From Leifsonia sp. Root227 (GTDB lineage Bacteria; Actinomycetota; Actinomycetes; Actinomycetales; Microbacteriaceae), in assembly GCF_001428745.1 (NCBI RefSeq), contig NZ_LMIO01000001.1:644818-708817 (forward strand): 64,000 nt of DNA, written 5' to 3'. Both the position numbers and the translations under genes were made by a program. The notes below the pieces were generated by a model. It ran no database searches, was not told where the DNA came from, and worked only from the letters and a program-made list of their open reading frames with translations. Positions 26,466 through 34,481 of this stretch are shown here, one piece after another (position 1 is the stretch's first letter; each line of letters starts with the position of its first letter).

Positions 26466-28442
26466 ATGAGTGACGCGGATGCACTTGCCCAAGCCCAGGC
26501 CGACGCGAAAGCCGCCGCGGAGAACGCGGCCAGACTGCAGGCGGAAGCGGCCGAGGCGCTGAAACGGGCACAGGATGCTGCTGCGGAGGCACAGGCGCAG
26601 GCCGACGCGGCACAGGCGCGAGCCGAGGCAGTGCAGGCTCAGGCTGTTGCGGCGCAGACGGCCGTCGCAGCCTCGGATGCGGCGACCGCCGCCAGCGCAG
26701 CGGCGACGGAGGTCGCGCCGCCCGCGCCCGCCGCGACCGCGGCGACGGAGGTCGCGCCGCCCGCGCCCGCCACGCCGACCGGCGCCCCGACCCCTGCAGC
26801 GAGCGGCCAGCTCACCGAGCAGGAGGTGGACGCCGTCCGCGCCGGCTACGCCTTCACCGGGGCGGCCTTGGAAATGGGCGCCCTGGTCAACGGGGAGGCG
26901 CGCGCCGACGTTCCTGTGCGCATCCCGTTGTCGATGACGAACCGGCACGGCCTGGTGGCAGGGGCGACGGGCACGGGCAAGACCAAGACGCTGCAGGTGC
27001 TCGCCGAGCAGCTTGCCGCGAACGGCGTCCCCGTTTTCGCTGCCGACATCAAGGGAGACTTGTCGGGCATCGCGACAGCCGGGGAGTCGAACGACAAACT
27101 CCTCGAGCGCACACGCGGCATCGGCCAGGACTGGGCCCCGCACGCCACCACCACCGAGTTCTTCTCCCTCGGCGGCATCGGGAAGGGCATCCCGATCAGG
27201 GCCACCGTCGCCGGATTCGGGCCGCTGCTGCTGTCGAAAGTGCTCGGGCTGAACGACACGCAGGAGTCCAGCCTCGGGCTCGTGTTCCACTACGCCGACA
27301 AGGCAGGGCTCCCGCTGCTCGACCTCAGCGACCTGCGCGCGGTCCTCACCTACCTGAACAGCGCGGACGGGAAAGCGGAGCTCGCCGACCTCGGCGGCCT
27401 GTCGAGCTCCACGGTCGGCGTGATCCTGCGTGAGCTCATCACCTTCGCCGACCAGGGAGCAGACGCGTTCTTCGGCGAGCCGGAGATCGACACGGCCGAG
27501 TTCATCCGGCTCGCCCCGGACGGCACAGGCGTCGTCAGCCTGCTCGAAGTTCCCGGTGTGCAGGACAAGCCTGCCCTGTTCTCCACCTTCCTGATGTGGC
27601 TGCTCGCCGACCTGTTCAACGACCTGCCGGAGGTCGGCGACCTCGACAAGCCCAAGCTGGTGTTCTTCTTCGACGAGGCCCACTTGCTGTTCAAGGACGC
27701 ATCCAAGGACTTCCTCGCCTCCATCACCCAGACCGTGCGGCTGATCAGGTCGAAGGGCGTCGGCATCTTCTTCGTCACCCAGACGCCGAAGGATGTGCCA
27801 TCCGAGGTGCTCGCGCAGCTCGGCTCGCGCGTGCAGCACCAGCTCCGCGCGTTCACCCCTGACGACGCGAAAGCGCTCAAAGCGACGGTGTCCACCTATC
27901 CGAAGTCCGGCTACGACCTGGCCGAGGTGCTGCAGCAGCTCGGCACCGGCGAGGCCGTCGTCACGGTCATGGGCGAGAAAGGCGCGCCGACGCCGGTCGC
28001 GTGGACACGGCTGCGCGCACCGCAGGGCTCCATGTCACCCGCGCCGGAGGCGCAGATCGACGCGACCATCGCCGCATCCCCACTGCTCGCGAAATACGGG
28101 ACGGCCATCGACCGCGACTCCGCCCGCGAAATGCTCACCCGCAAGCTGGATGCGGCAGCCGCAGCCGCAGCGGAGCAGGAGCGCGTGATCGAGCAGGCCA
28201 AGGCGGCAGTGGATGCGCAGAAGGCGGCGGACAAGGCCGCCGCGGCGCAGGCGAAAGCGCAGAAGGCGGCCGACGCGGAGTACGAGCGGCTGCTGAAGTC
28301 GACGGGGCCGACGACGCGCGGCAGGCGCACGACCTCGAAGCCGCAGCCGAACATCCTGGAGCAGGTGCTCGGCTCGAAGGCGACGGCGTCGATCCTCACG
28401 GGCGTGGTGGAGGGGATCTTCGGCACGAGGAAGCGGCGCTAG
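26466..28442 (+). CDS. HerA-like ATPase, DUF853 family
   Basis: 658 residues. An Ala/Gln-rich predicted coiled coil (1-80) is followed by a Pro/Ala linker with a 13-residue duplication (TEVAPPAPA at 81 and 94; 39-bp DNA repeat from 26700). The ATPase core has Walker A GATGTGKT (166-173), Walker B KLVFFFDEAHLLF and ITQTVRLIRSKGVGIFFVTQ; a second Ala/Lys-rich helical stretch lies near 555-610. DUF853 proteins resemble HerA/FtsK DNA-translocating ATPases; the role is not established. ATG 26466 is seven bases after TAGAGT (26454-26459), so the transcript is probably leaderless. Confidence 0.88.
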   Translation: MSDADALAQAQADAKAAAENAARLQAEAAEALKRAQDAAAEAQAQADAAQARAEAVQAQAVAAQTAVAASDAATAASAAATEVAPPAPAATAATEVAPPAPATPTGAPTPAASGQLTEQEVDAVRAGYAFTGAALEMGALVNGEARADVPVRIPLSMTNRHGLVAGATGTGKTKTLQVLAEQLAANGVPVFAADIKGDLSGIATAGESNDKLLERTRGIGQDWAPHATTTEFFSLGGIGKGIPIRATVAGFGPLLLSKVLGLNDTQESSLGLVFHYADKAGLPLLDLSDLRAVLTYLNSADGKAELADLGGLSSSTVGVILRELITFADQGADAFFGEPEIDTAEFIRLAPDGTGVVSLLEVPGVQDKPALFSTFLMWLLADLFNDLPEVGDLDKPKLVFFFDEAHLLFKDASKDFLASITQTVRLIRSKGVGIFFVTQTPKDVPSEVLAQLGSRVQHQLRAFTPDDAKALKATVSTYPKSGYDLAEVLQQLGTGEAVVTVMGEKGAPTPVAWTRLRAPQGSMSPAPEAQIDATIAASPLLAKYGTAIDRDSAREMLTRKLDAAAAAAAEQERVIEQAKAAVDAQKAADKAAAAQAKAQKAADAEYERLLKSTGPTTRGRRTTSKPQPNILEQVLGSKATASILTGVVEGIFGTRKRR

Positions 28443-28488
28443 AAGCGGCGCCGGCGGAGCGAAGGCCCGCGTGCGCGGCGGTTCCGCC

Positions 28489-29352
28489 TCAGCCAACCGC
28501 ATCCGGTAGCAGCGATCGCGCCAGCCTGGCCACCTGCACGGTGTGCCCGGCGTCGTCGCCTCCGCGCTCCGACCAGCAGGAGGAGAGGGCTGCCCACGCG
28601 AACGCCCAGCGCAGCATCCGCGCTGGCGCGACGCCGGTTGACGCGCAGATGACCCCGAGTTGCCGCTCGAAGCGTCCTGCGGCGAGAGCGGTCCGCGCAT
28701 CCGGGTTGCACAGGATGTTGGCGTAGTCGAATCCGGGGTCGCCGGCGACGTGCTTCGGGTCGATCGCCAGCCAGCCGTCCGCTCCGAAGTCGAGGACGTT
28801 GCCGTGGTGGAGGTCGCCGTGCAGCACCAGGTCGGCGACGGGATGTGCGATCAGCTCCCCGGCGACGGTTGCGGCGTGCGCGTACAGGCCGTCGTGCGCA
28901 TCCGGGTGGTCGGCCGCCTCCTCGAACAGCTCCCGGAACCAGACGGCCAGCCCCACGAGACCGGCCGGTCTGGGCCGGTCGTCGACGGCGTGCAGGCGGT
29001 CGGCCGTACTGCACAGGATGCGCGTCGCCGCGTCGTCGCCGTCCTGCCCCGATCCCGCGATGGTCACCAGATCGCGGTCGCCTGTGGCGCGCTCGATGAG
29101 GATCGCGTCGCCGTCCGCCGCGTAGACCGGCGCGGCTCCCCGGCCATCCCACCAGGCCAGCAGGCGCGACCCTGCGGCCTCCTCCGCGACCGTCGCCAGC
29201 TTGAGGAACGCGGGGCGCCCGCGCCACTCCACCGGTTGCAGCACGCTCGACGGGGTGGCGAACGCGTCCCCGGCCGGGGTGAGCTGCCAGCGGTCGCGCC
29301 AGGGCGCGAGGGCGGCGTCCGGGGCGGCGCGTGACGGATGGCGTCCAGCCAT
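28489..29352 (-). CDS. APH(6)/hydroxyurea-type phosphotransferase
   Basis: 287 residues. The kinase-like fold has the catalytic loop HGDLHHGNVL and the metal segment AIDPKHVAGDPGFDYANIL, the pattern of the streptomycin 6-phosphotransferase/hydroxyurea kinase family. It may inactivate an aminoglycoside-like compound or phosphorylate a metabolite; resistance is unproven. ATG 29352 overlaps the stop of the AraC-family gene (TGATG), so the two are translationally coupled. The 3' end converges with the HerA-like gene across a ~46-base gap. Confidence 0.82.
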   Translation of the reverse strand: MAGRHPSRAAPDAALAPWRDRWQLTPAGDAFATPSSVLQPVEWRGRPAFLKLATVAEEAAGSRLLAWWDGRGAAPVYAADGDAILIERATGDRDLVTIAGSGQDGDDAATRILCSTADRLHAVDDRPRPAGLVGLAVWFRELFEEAADHPDAHDGLYAHAATVAGELIAHPVADLVLHGDLHHGNVLDFGADGWLAIDPKHVAGDPGFDYANILCNPDARTALAAGRFERQLGVICASTGVAPARMLRWAFAWAALSSCWSERGGDDAGHTVQVARLARSLLPDAVG

Positions 29353-30317
29353 CAGACGGATTCCGTCAGTGGGCGCGCGCCGTCTCGCCCGCGCGTCGTC
29401 TCGGCCAGGTACGTGCCGGGCGTCGACCCGATCACCGCTTTGAACTCGCGGCCGAAGTGGGCCTGGTCGGCGTAGCCGAGCTCGGCGGCGAGCTCGGCGA
29501 GCTGCGGCGGAGCGGGGGAGCGCAGTGCGGCAGCCGCCTCCTGCAGCCGATAGCGCTGGATGAGCCATTTCGGCCCGAAGCCGATGTGCCCCGCAACGAG
29601 CCGCTGCAGATGCCGGACGCCGAGACCGAACCGGTCGGCGAGCTGTTCGACGCGCGTGATGGTTCTGTCGGTCTCCACCGCAGCAACGATGGCGTCGACC
29701 ATCCGCGCCTCGGCACCGGGAGCAGGCAGCGTCGCCGTCCACTCCTCGAACGCCTCGACGGCAGCGCGGTCGTCGCCCCGCCGCATGGCATCGTGGATGC
29801 GCCCCTTCAGCGCATCCACGCCGGGAAGCAGCAGTGCGTGATGCTGGTAGCCGCCGGCCGCGTCTGCGACGCCCACGCCGTCTGCGACGCCCGCTCCGTC
29901 TGCGAGCGGGACGGCCGATGGCAGGCTGCGGACGCTCACTCCGGCGAGGCCGCGCGCCACGCCGGGGCGGAGCATCGCCCCGAACGCCCAACCGTCGCCG
30001 CGCAGGGTTTTCACGCTGAGGCCGCGTCGCGCCAGGTGGAGCGCCGTCGTGTGCTGCTCGAAGACCAGGTTCGCCGTCGGGTACTCGAGCACCTGCTGAC
30101 GGAGCGACGCTCCGGGGACGAGTCGCCAGCGCGGGGTCCAGTAGTGGCGGACGAACACGGCGGCGCCCTCACCCGGCCAGAGCCGCTCGATGGTCACGGG
30201 TGCCGACGCGCTCTCGTTGAGGTGCCCGTGACTCACCGGCTGAGCGTCGCGATCGGCGCCGGAGCGTGCGCCGGAGCGGGCGGCGGAGTCGGGGACGGCA
30301 GCGGCGGAGGGGCTCAC
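29352..30317 (-). CDS. AraC-family transcriptional regulator
   Basis: 321 residues. A ~35-residue low-complexity N-terminus precedes a DUF6597-like sensor domain (about 40-125), a linker with a three-unit hexapeptide repeat (GADGAGVADGVGVADAAG region; 18-bp tandem repeat near 29860-29915) and a C-terminal AraC domain (RHLQRLVAGHIGFGPKWLIQRYRLQEA; GYADQAHFGREFKAVIGSTPG). It is followed without a gap by the phosphotransferase, which it probably regulates. Start GTG 30317 is tentative; the low-complexity N-terminus may not be translated. It is divergent from the GNAT gene. Confidence 0.85.
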   Translation of the reverse strand: MSPSAAAVPDSAARSGARSGADRDAQPVSHGHLNESASAPVTIERLWPGEGAAVFVRHYWTPRWRLVPGASLRQQVLEYPTANLVFEQHTTALHLARRGLSVKTLRGDGWAFGAMLRPGVARGLAGVSVRSLPSAVPLADGAGVADGVGVADAAGGYQHHALLLPGVDALKGRIHDAMRRGDDRAAVEAFEEWTATLPAPGAEARMVDAIVAAVETDRTITRVEQLADRFGLGVRHLQRLVAGHIGFGPKWLIQRYRLQEAAAALRSPAPPQLAELAAELGYADQAHFGREFKAVIGSTPGTYLAETTRGRDGARPLTESV

Positions 30318-30334
30318 GCTGACATACTTTCACG

Positions 30335-30943
30335 GTGAGCTCGATCCGTCCCTACCAGCCCGGCGACCGCGACGACGTGTACACGGTGTGCATCCGAACG
30401 GGAGCGAGCGGGGGTGACGCGACGGGGACGTACAGGGACGACGATCTCATTCCGGACGTATTCGCGGGCCCGTACGTGACGTACCAGCCCGACCTCGCGT
30501 TCGTGGTCGACACCGGGGAGCACGTCGCGGGGTATGTGATCGCGGTCGCGGACAGCGCAGCGTTCGTCGACTGGTACGCCGCCGAGTGGCTGCCGTCGTT
30601 CGCCGCCAAGTACCCTCTCGACACGGCGCGCGACGACAAGGAGCGCGAAGCCATCACGTTCGGTCTCGACCTGCAGGGGATGCTCGTCCCCGAGCTCGCT
30701 GCGTACCCGGCGCACCTGCACATCGACCTGCTCCCCGAACTGCAGGGGCAGGGCTTCGGCCGCGCACTGATCCGGACGCTCCTCGCCGCCCTCCGGGAGC
30801 GCGGAGTGCCAGGCGTGTACCTGCGGATGTCGCCGACGAACCACGGTGCGCGCGCGTTCTACGAGAAGCTCGGCTTCCGCGAGCTGCCGTCGAGCACGCC
30901 GGACGGCCCGGTGTACGCGATCGCGACCGACGCCGTTCTGTAG
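30335..30943 (+). CDS. GNAT-family N-acetyltransferase
   Basis: 202 residues. The acetyl-CoA site is in LPELQGQGFGRALIRTLLAAL (Q/RxxGxG/A pattern), followed by GVPGVYLRMSPTNHGARAFYEKLGF, which is the classic GNAT motif A and B. The substrate is unknown. GTG 30335 lies about six bases after TACTTT (30324-30329), consistent with a leaderless transcript. It is divergent from the AraC regulator. The stop codon lies inside a 17-bp tandem repeat. Confidence 0.88.
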   Translation: MSSIRPYQPGDRDDVYTVCIRTGASGGDATGTYRDDDLIPDVFAGPYVTYQPDLAFVVDTGEHVAGYVIAVADSAAFVDWYAAEWLPSFAAKYPLDTARDDKEREAITFGLDLQGMLVPELAAYPAHLHIDLLPELQGQGFGRALIRTLLAALRERGVPGVYLRMSPTNHGARAFYEKLGFRELPSSTPDGPVYAIATDAVL

Positions 30944-30986
30944 CCGACGCCGTGCTGTAGTCCGCGCCGTTCTGTAGCCGGCGCCG
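30927..30986. repeat. 17-bp tandem repeat carrying TAG stop codons
   Basis: Three units beginning at 30927, 30944 and 30961 (CCGACGCCGTTCTGTAG and near copies) plus a partial fourth. The first TAG ends the GNAT gene; because 17 is not a multiple of three, the following TAGs fall in other frames. It is likely a slipped-strand duplication of the gene end. Confidence 0.85.
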
Positions 30987-30990
30987 CAGG

Positions 30991-31527
30991 TCAGCGACCG
31001 AACCGCGGCAAACGCTCGAACCAGTACAGCAACCCCGGGGATGCGCGCCGCAGCTCAGAGAGCGTCATCGAGTCCGCGCGTCTGGTGACGGGCACGTCGA
31101 GTTCTTCCGCCACCCGCTCCATGTCTTCGAGCGCCCAGAACTGCCCGCGCATGCGGATCAGCAGCCGGCCGTCCGTGCCGGTGATGAAGAGCTGCGGCTG
31201 GGTGTCGAGGGTGCTGCCCTCGTACAGGTTGACCAGGATGACCTGGCCGACCGAGCCGGGAAGCACATCCACTGTCCTGCCGAAGAAGCCGCGTTCGCGC
31301 ACGACGTCGCGGCTGAGCTGGATGGTCGTGCTGAAGAACGCGAGGACGGCGAGCGTCGTGCCCGCGATCACCACGATGTGGACGCCGAGCACGAGAGGCC
31401 AGACGCCGTCCGGGATGGTCAGCCAGTAGAGGACGGCGAAGACCGGAGTGGTGAGGGCGAGGATGGCGATGATTCCGCGCGCGAAAAGGTGGGCGTGCGG
31501 GCGCAGAACCACTGTCTGCTGCACCAC
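30991..31527 (-). CDS. Membrane protein of unknown function
   Basis: 178 residues from GTG 31527. A conserved-looking opening (VVQQTVVLRPHAHLFARG) leads into two membrane helices (about 18-38 and 45-70), followed by a soluble beta-rich domain (FFGRTVDVLPGSVGQVILV ... QLFITGTDGRLLIRMRGQFW) that resembles a PH-like fold. I do not recognise a named family. AGGAG six bases upstream decides for GTG 31527 over an in-frame ATG at 31563. It is preceded by another small membrane gene in the same direction. Confidence 0.7.
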   Translation of the reverse strand: MVQQTVVLRPHAHLFARGIIAILALTTPVFAVLYWLTIPDGVWPLVLGVHIVVIAGTTLAVLAFFSTTIQLSRDVVRERGFFGRTVDVLPGSVGQVILVNLYEGSTLDTQPQLFITGTDGRLLIRMRGQFWALEDMERVAEELDVPVTRRADSMTLSELRRASPGLLYWFERLPRFGR

Positions 31528-31577
31528 GCCCGTCTCCTGTCTCAGCTCCCGCCGACCCTCCATCCTTCGAGGATCGC

Positions 31578-31814
31578 CTATCGCGCAGACCTTTCGGTAG
31601 CGGCATTTTGGGGGACACGGGCGTCCGGTTTTCGAGCGGCGGCCTGCTCGCGCATCCGGATGTTGCGCACCCGGAACGCGCTCAGAACGGTGATCAGGAC
31701 ACACACCCCGAAGACGACCGCCATGCCCAGGTCGTGCATGTTGCGCCCGATGAGCAGCGTGATGGCGCCGAGCAGCACGGTCGTGCAGAGCTGGGCGAAG
31801 ACCTTCTTGCTCAC
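31578..31814 (-). CDS. Small two-helix membrane protein
   Basis: 78 residues from GTG 31814: a short N-terminus (VSKKVFAQ), two hydrophobic segments separated by RNMHDLG, and a basic C-terminal tail (RVRNIRMREQAAARKPDAR). GGAAGG seven bases upstream supports the start; an upstream ATG at 31844 lacks such a site. Probably co-transcribed with the membrane gene at 30991. No function can be assigned. Confidence 0.65.
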   Translation of the reverse strand: MSKKVFAQLCTTVLLGAITLLIGRNMHDLGMAVVFGVCVLITVLSAFRVRNIRMREQAAARKPDARVPQNAATERSAR

Positions 31815-31899
31815 GGAGCCACCTTCCGACGGGCCGGAGTCCATCGTAGTGTCGGTGTCAGGGCGACTGCCCGGCCGCCGTAACGGAAAGGACACGACC

Positions 31900-32004
31900 G
31901 TGACGAACAAGACGCCGCGCGAAGAAGCCATCCAGAAGGAGCAGGAGCGCAAGGACGACGAGAAGGAGCGCCTCGAAGAAGAGGAGGAGCGCCGCCTGAA
32001 GTAG
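31900..32004 (+). CDS. 34-residue highly charged microprotein
   Basis: GTG 31900 with GGAAAGGAC just upstream encodes MTNKTPREEAIQKEQERKDD followed by a Glu/Arg run ending in LK. More than half the residues are charged and the pattern predicts a single amphipathic or coiled-coil helix. It is divergent from the small membrane gene at 31814. The good ribosome site and third-base G/C support translation; function unknown. Confidence 0.55.
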   Translation: MTNKTPREEAIQKEQERKDDEKERLEEEEERRLK

Positions 32005-32064
32005 CAGCGCCGTTCTGTTGAGCGGGCGGGGGAGCCGGCGGTGGAGGCCGCCGCGGGCGTTTGT

Positions 32065-32329
32065 TACACTCCCAAGGTGTCTTCCCCGCTCATCCCCGTG
32101 CTGCCCTCCGGGCGTCAGGAGGTCGTCGGCGTTCTGAACGCCGGCGCGAGATAGCGTCGTCTTCCCCTGCCTTCCACCCTCGTTTTCGCGCGAGGGATGC
32201 GGTGATCGACCCCGTGCATCCAGCTGTGGTGCCTGTCGTCCCGCGCAGATTTCGACGCACGACACGGCGCTTCCGCCCGTGCGCTCTCTCCGGCCGTCGC
32301 GGCCGCACTCCGATTGGTGACACACCCTC
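32065..32329 (+). promoter_or_regulatory. Promoter and long leader of the FBP-domain gene, with candidate leaderless upstream peptide
   Basis: TACACT (32065-32070) is followed seven bases later by GTG 32077, opening a 25-codon frame that ends at TAG 32154 (starts MSSPLIPVLPSG, ends VVGVLNAGAR). Near its stop is a hairpin GGCGTT/AACGCC (about 32130-32144), then CCCTCG/CGAGGG around 32185. The FBP start lies 175 bases further on with only a weak GGTGA. This layout could be translation-dependent attenuation. The remainder of this 325-base gap (32005-32064) holds nothing I recognise. Confidence 0.45.
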
Positions 32330-32836
32330 ATGCTCCCTCTAACCGAGCAACAGCTCCGCTCCTCGTTCGTCAACGCCTCCCGCAAGGAGGTGAGCGACCT
32401 GACCCTGCCCGCCGACTTCCAGACCATCGACTGGGATGCGCTCGACTACCTCGGCTGGCGCGACCGCAAGCAGCCGAAGCGCGCGTACGCCGTCGTGATC
32501 CTCGACGACGCGCCCGTCGGGCTGCTCCTGCGCCAGGCTGAGGCGTCAGCGCTCAGCCGCCCGCAGTGCTCTTGGTGCCAGGACGTCAACCTGACCAACG
32601 ACGTCGCCTTCTACAGCGCCAAGCGCGCCGGGCAGGCCGGAAAGAACGGCGACACCGTCGGCACGCTGGTCTGCACCGACTTCGGATGCTCTGCAAATGT
32701 CCGCAAGCGCCCGCCGCTCGCCTACGTGGGCTTCGACGTGGACGCGGCCAGGCTCGAACGCATGGCGAGCCTGCGCGAGCGCGCGGCGAGCTTCGCGGTT
32801 TCGGTGCTGCACGGGACGGCCCGCACACCGGCCTAG
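32330..32836 (+). CDS. FBP-domain (FusB/FusC-like zinc finger) protein
   Basis: 168 residues. A C-terminal treble-clef zinc finger is visible as CSWC (about 83-86) and C-x4-GC (TDFGCSANVRKRPP). This is the elongation-factor-G-binding-protein C-terminal domain family (FBP). Homologues such as FusB rescue EF-G from fusidic acid; actinobacterial members may act in translation stress (family knowledge, not proven here). ATG 32330 has a weak ribosome site and a long leader that may be regulatory. It converges with the AhpD-like gene, with a long hairpin between them. Confidence 0.8.
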   Translation: MLPLTEQQLRSSFVNASRKEVSDLTLPADFQTIDWDALDYLGWRDRKQPKRAYAVVILDDAPVGLLLRQAEASALSRPQCSWCQDVNLTNDVAFYSAKRAGQAGKNGDTVGTLVCTDFGCSANVRKRPPLAYVGFDVDAARLERMASLRERAASFAVSVLHGTARTPA

Positions 32837-32887
32837 CCCTCCGGCTGCGCATCCACAGCCGCCTCCACAGGCGGCGCTGCGCGGAAC

Positions 32888-32949
32888 GACGAGATGCCGG
32901 TAACTGCTCGGAATCCAAGGGGAGCCGCTGCAGTTACCGGCATCTCGTC
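32888..32949. repeat. Perfect 20-bp inverted repeat with 22-nt loop
   Basis: Arms GACGAGATGCCGGTAACTGC (32888-32907) and its exact complement (32930-32949) around a 22-base loop, between convergent genes. No T-run flanks it. The geometry matches the three-copy hairpin family, but the arm sequence is unrelated. It could be a bidirectional terminator or a member of a second repeat family. Confidence 0.85.
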
Positions 32950-32967
32950 AGCGGACTGCGACCCGCG

Positions 32968-33468
32968 TCAGCGCAGGGGACGGCCCTCCGCGTCGCGGGC
33001 CTGTACCCGGTGTTCGCTGAGGATCGAGATGCGGTTGAACGCGTTGATCGTCACGGCGATCCACTCGGCGGCGACGTACGCGGATTCGCCGAGCACGGTG
33101 TGCGCTCCGACGAGGTCGGCGCGGGAGTCCTCCGTCAGCGGCAGGAGCGTCGCCGCCTCGGCGATCGCGAGCACGGCCTCATCCCTTTCGCTGTACAGCT
33201 CGGCGTCGCGCCACGCGGGCAGCATGTCGAGCTTCTGCTGGGGGACCCCCGCTTTGCGTGCCTCGCGGGAGTGCAGATCGAGGCAGAAAGCGCACGCGTT
33301 CAACTGGGATGCTCGCACTTTGATGAGCTCCGCCTCCTGCGGGCTCAGACCGCTGCGGAGCGCAGCTTCTGCGACGACGGCGGACAGCTCTCGCGCGGCA
33401 TGCCAGACGTCGGGCAGCGCTTTGTCGAGGTAGGGGCGCACGACGTTCGTCACCTCCGCGGGAGGCAC
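32968..33468 (-). CDS. Carboxymuconolactone decarboxylase/AhpD-like protein
   Basis: 166 residues from GTG 33468. The CMD-domain active-site motif is NACAFCLDLHSREARKAG (two cysteines three apart, then Asp and His), followed by an all-helical C-terminus with WIAVTINAFNRISI. Proteins of this type act as alkylhydroperoxidase-like antioxidants. The annotated start lacks a ribosome site. An upstream frame (ATG 33521, GGAGCGGAC before it) would encode MTDGIDTNIPPSGPAGLP and would join this frame after insertion of one base near 33469; see findings. It is downstream of the DUF5996 gene. Confidence 0.82.
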   Translation of the reverse strand: MPPAEVTNVVRPYLDKALPDVWHAARELSAVVAEAALRSGLSPQEAELIKVRASQLNACAFCLDLHSREARKAGVPQQKLDMLPAWRDAELYSERDEAVLAIAEAATLLPLTEDSRADLVGAHTVLGESAYVAAEWIAVTINAFNRISILSEHRVQARDAEGRPLR

Positions 33469-33516
33469 GGTAGGCCTGCCGGGCCGCTCGGCGGGATGTT
33501 CGTGTCGATCCCGTCG

Positions 33517-33576
33517 GTCATCGTCCGCTCCGCTCCGTCATCGTCCGCTCCGCTCCGTCATCGTCCGCTCCGCTCT
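33517..33576. repeat. Three 20-bp tandem repeats
   Basis: Three copies of GTCATCGTCCGCTCCGCTCC at 33517, 33537 and 33557 (the last with one change at its end). On the minus strand each copy carries GGAGCGGACGATGAC, i.e. a ribosome site, ATG and overlapping TGA. The DUF5996 gene ends in the first (rightmost) copy, and the frame upstream of the AhpD-like gene begins in the last. Confidence 0.9.
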
Positions 33577-34481
33577 CTGCTCGATCCGGTCGTCAGGCCG
33601 GCGGGCCACTCGCCGAGGCGCGCGGCCGCGTCGTACGTGGCGTCGAAGAACGCCAGCACCGTCCCGTCGGGGTCGGACGACGTCCTGACCGCCTCGTAAG
33701 GCAGGAGGAATTCGCCGTACTCCGCGCTGAACGATGCTCCCTCGGGCAGGTCCGCCTCCGCGTAACCGTCCGGTGCGGGATAGGCGTACGAGTAGAACGC
33801 GCCTTCGCCTCCGCCGCCCGGCCAGAATCCGGCACTGCTGAGCTCGTGCGAGTACGCCTCGCGCATCACACTCGGCGGGCAGTTCGGTGCGCCGCCTGGG
33901 TGCGTCGGGGCGGTGCGCCCGGAGAACCTGGTGACCGCGAGGTCCATGGAGCCCCGGAAGAAGTGCACGGGGCTGGCCTTGCCGACGAAACCGGAGCGGA
34001 ACCGCGCGAGGACCCGATCTGCCTGGATCAGCTGCCGCCAGAATGCGCCGGCGTGCTCTGGCAAGTAGGTGTCGTGGATGGTGTCCTCGGCGAACGGGAT
34101 GGCGACCTCGACCTCGTTCGGGGTCGGGTGGATCACCACGTCGATCCCCAGCTCGCGAAGCGCTTCGAAGACGCGGGCGTAGAACTCCGCGACAGAGTGA
34201 CCGGGGAGCGGAAACGAGACCGACCCACCATCGCTCGTTCGCGCGACGAGCGCGTAGTCGACGAAATCGAACGCGATCTCCAGCGTGCGTGCGCCGACGG
34301 GGATTCCGCCCGTGGTGAGCCCGCGGGCATCGACGAGCAGTGTCACGTGCCACCAGTGGTTGATCGGTGCGGCCAGCGCCATCTTGATCTTCCCGACGAT
34401 CTGCGTCCACATGTGGAGCGTCTCGCGGGTGGGGGTCCAGGTGTCCACCGCGAGCATCGGCCAAGTTGTCTCGTCCGCCAT
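33558..34481 (-). CDS. DUF5996 family protein
   Basis: 307 residues. Family hallmarks are TLHMWTQIVGKIKMALAAPINHWWHV, then PVHFFRGSMDLAVTRFSGRTAP and SHELSSAGFWPGGG...AFYSYAYP. The function is unknown; the conserved Trp/His/Phe pattern suggests an enzyme or ligand-binding beta-rich protein. ATG 34481 starts the family N-terminus. The end (SSRERSGR) lies inside the 20-bp tandem repeats, so the C-terminus can slip in length. Confidence 0.85.
   Translation of the reverse strand: MADETTWPMLAVDTWTPTRETLHMWTQIVGKIKMALAAPINHWWHVTLLVDARGLTTGGIPVGARTLEIAFDFVDYALVARTSDGGSVSFPLPGHSVAEFYARVFEALRELGIDVVIHPTPNEVEVAIPFAEDTIHDTYLPEHAGAFWRQLIQADRVLARFRSGFVGKASPVHFFRGSMDLAVTRFSGRTAPTHPGGAPNCPPSVMREAYSHELSSAGFWPGGGGEGAFYSYAYPAPDGYAEADLPEGASFSAEYGEFLLPYEAVRTSSDPDGTVLAFFDATYDAAARLGEWPAGLTTGSSRERSGR

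Noticed and set aside
26698..26778. 39-bp DNA duplication as a mobile-element scar
   Set aside because: It is an in-frame 13-residue duplication in the Pro/Ala linker of the HerA-like protein, with no flanking target-site pattern.
29855..29915. Tandem repeat in the AraC-family gene as a regulatory repeat
   Set aside because: It is an in-frame 18-bp (six-residue) expansion in a flexible linker and needs no separate explanation.
33517..33576. Possible CRISPR-like repeats
   Set aside because: Three 20-bp units are directly tandem with no spacers, and no cas genes exist in the window.
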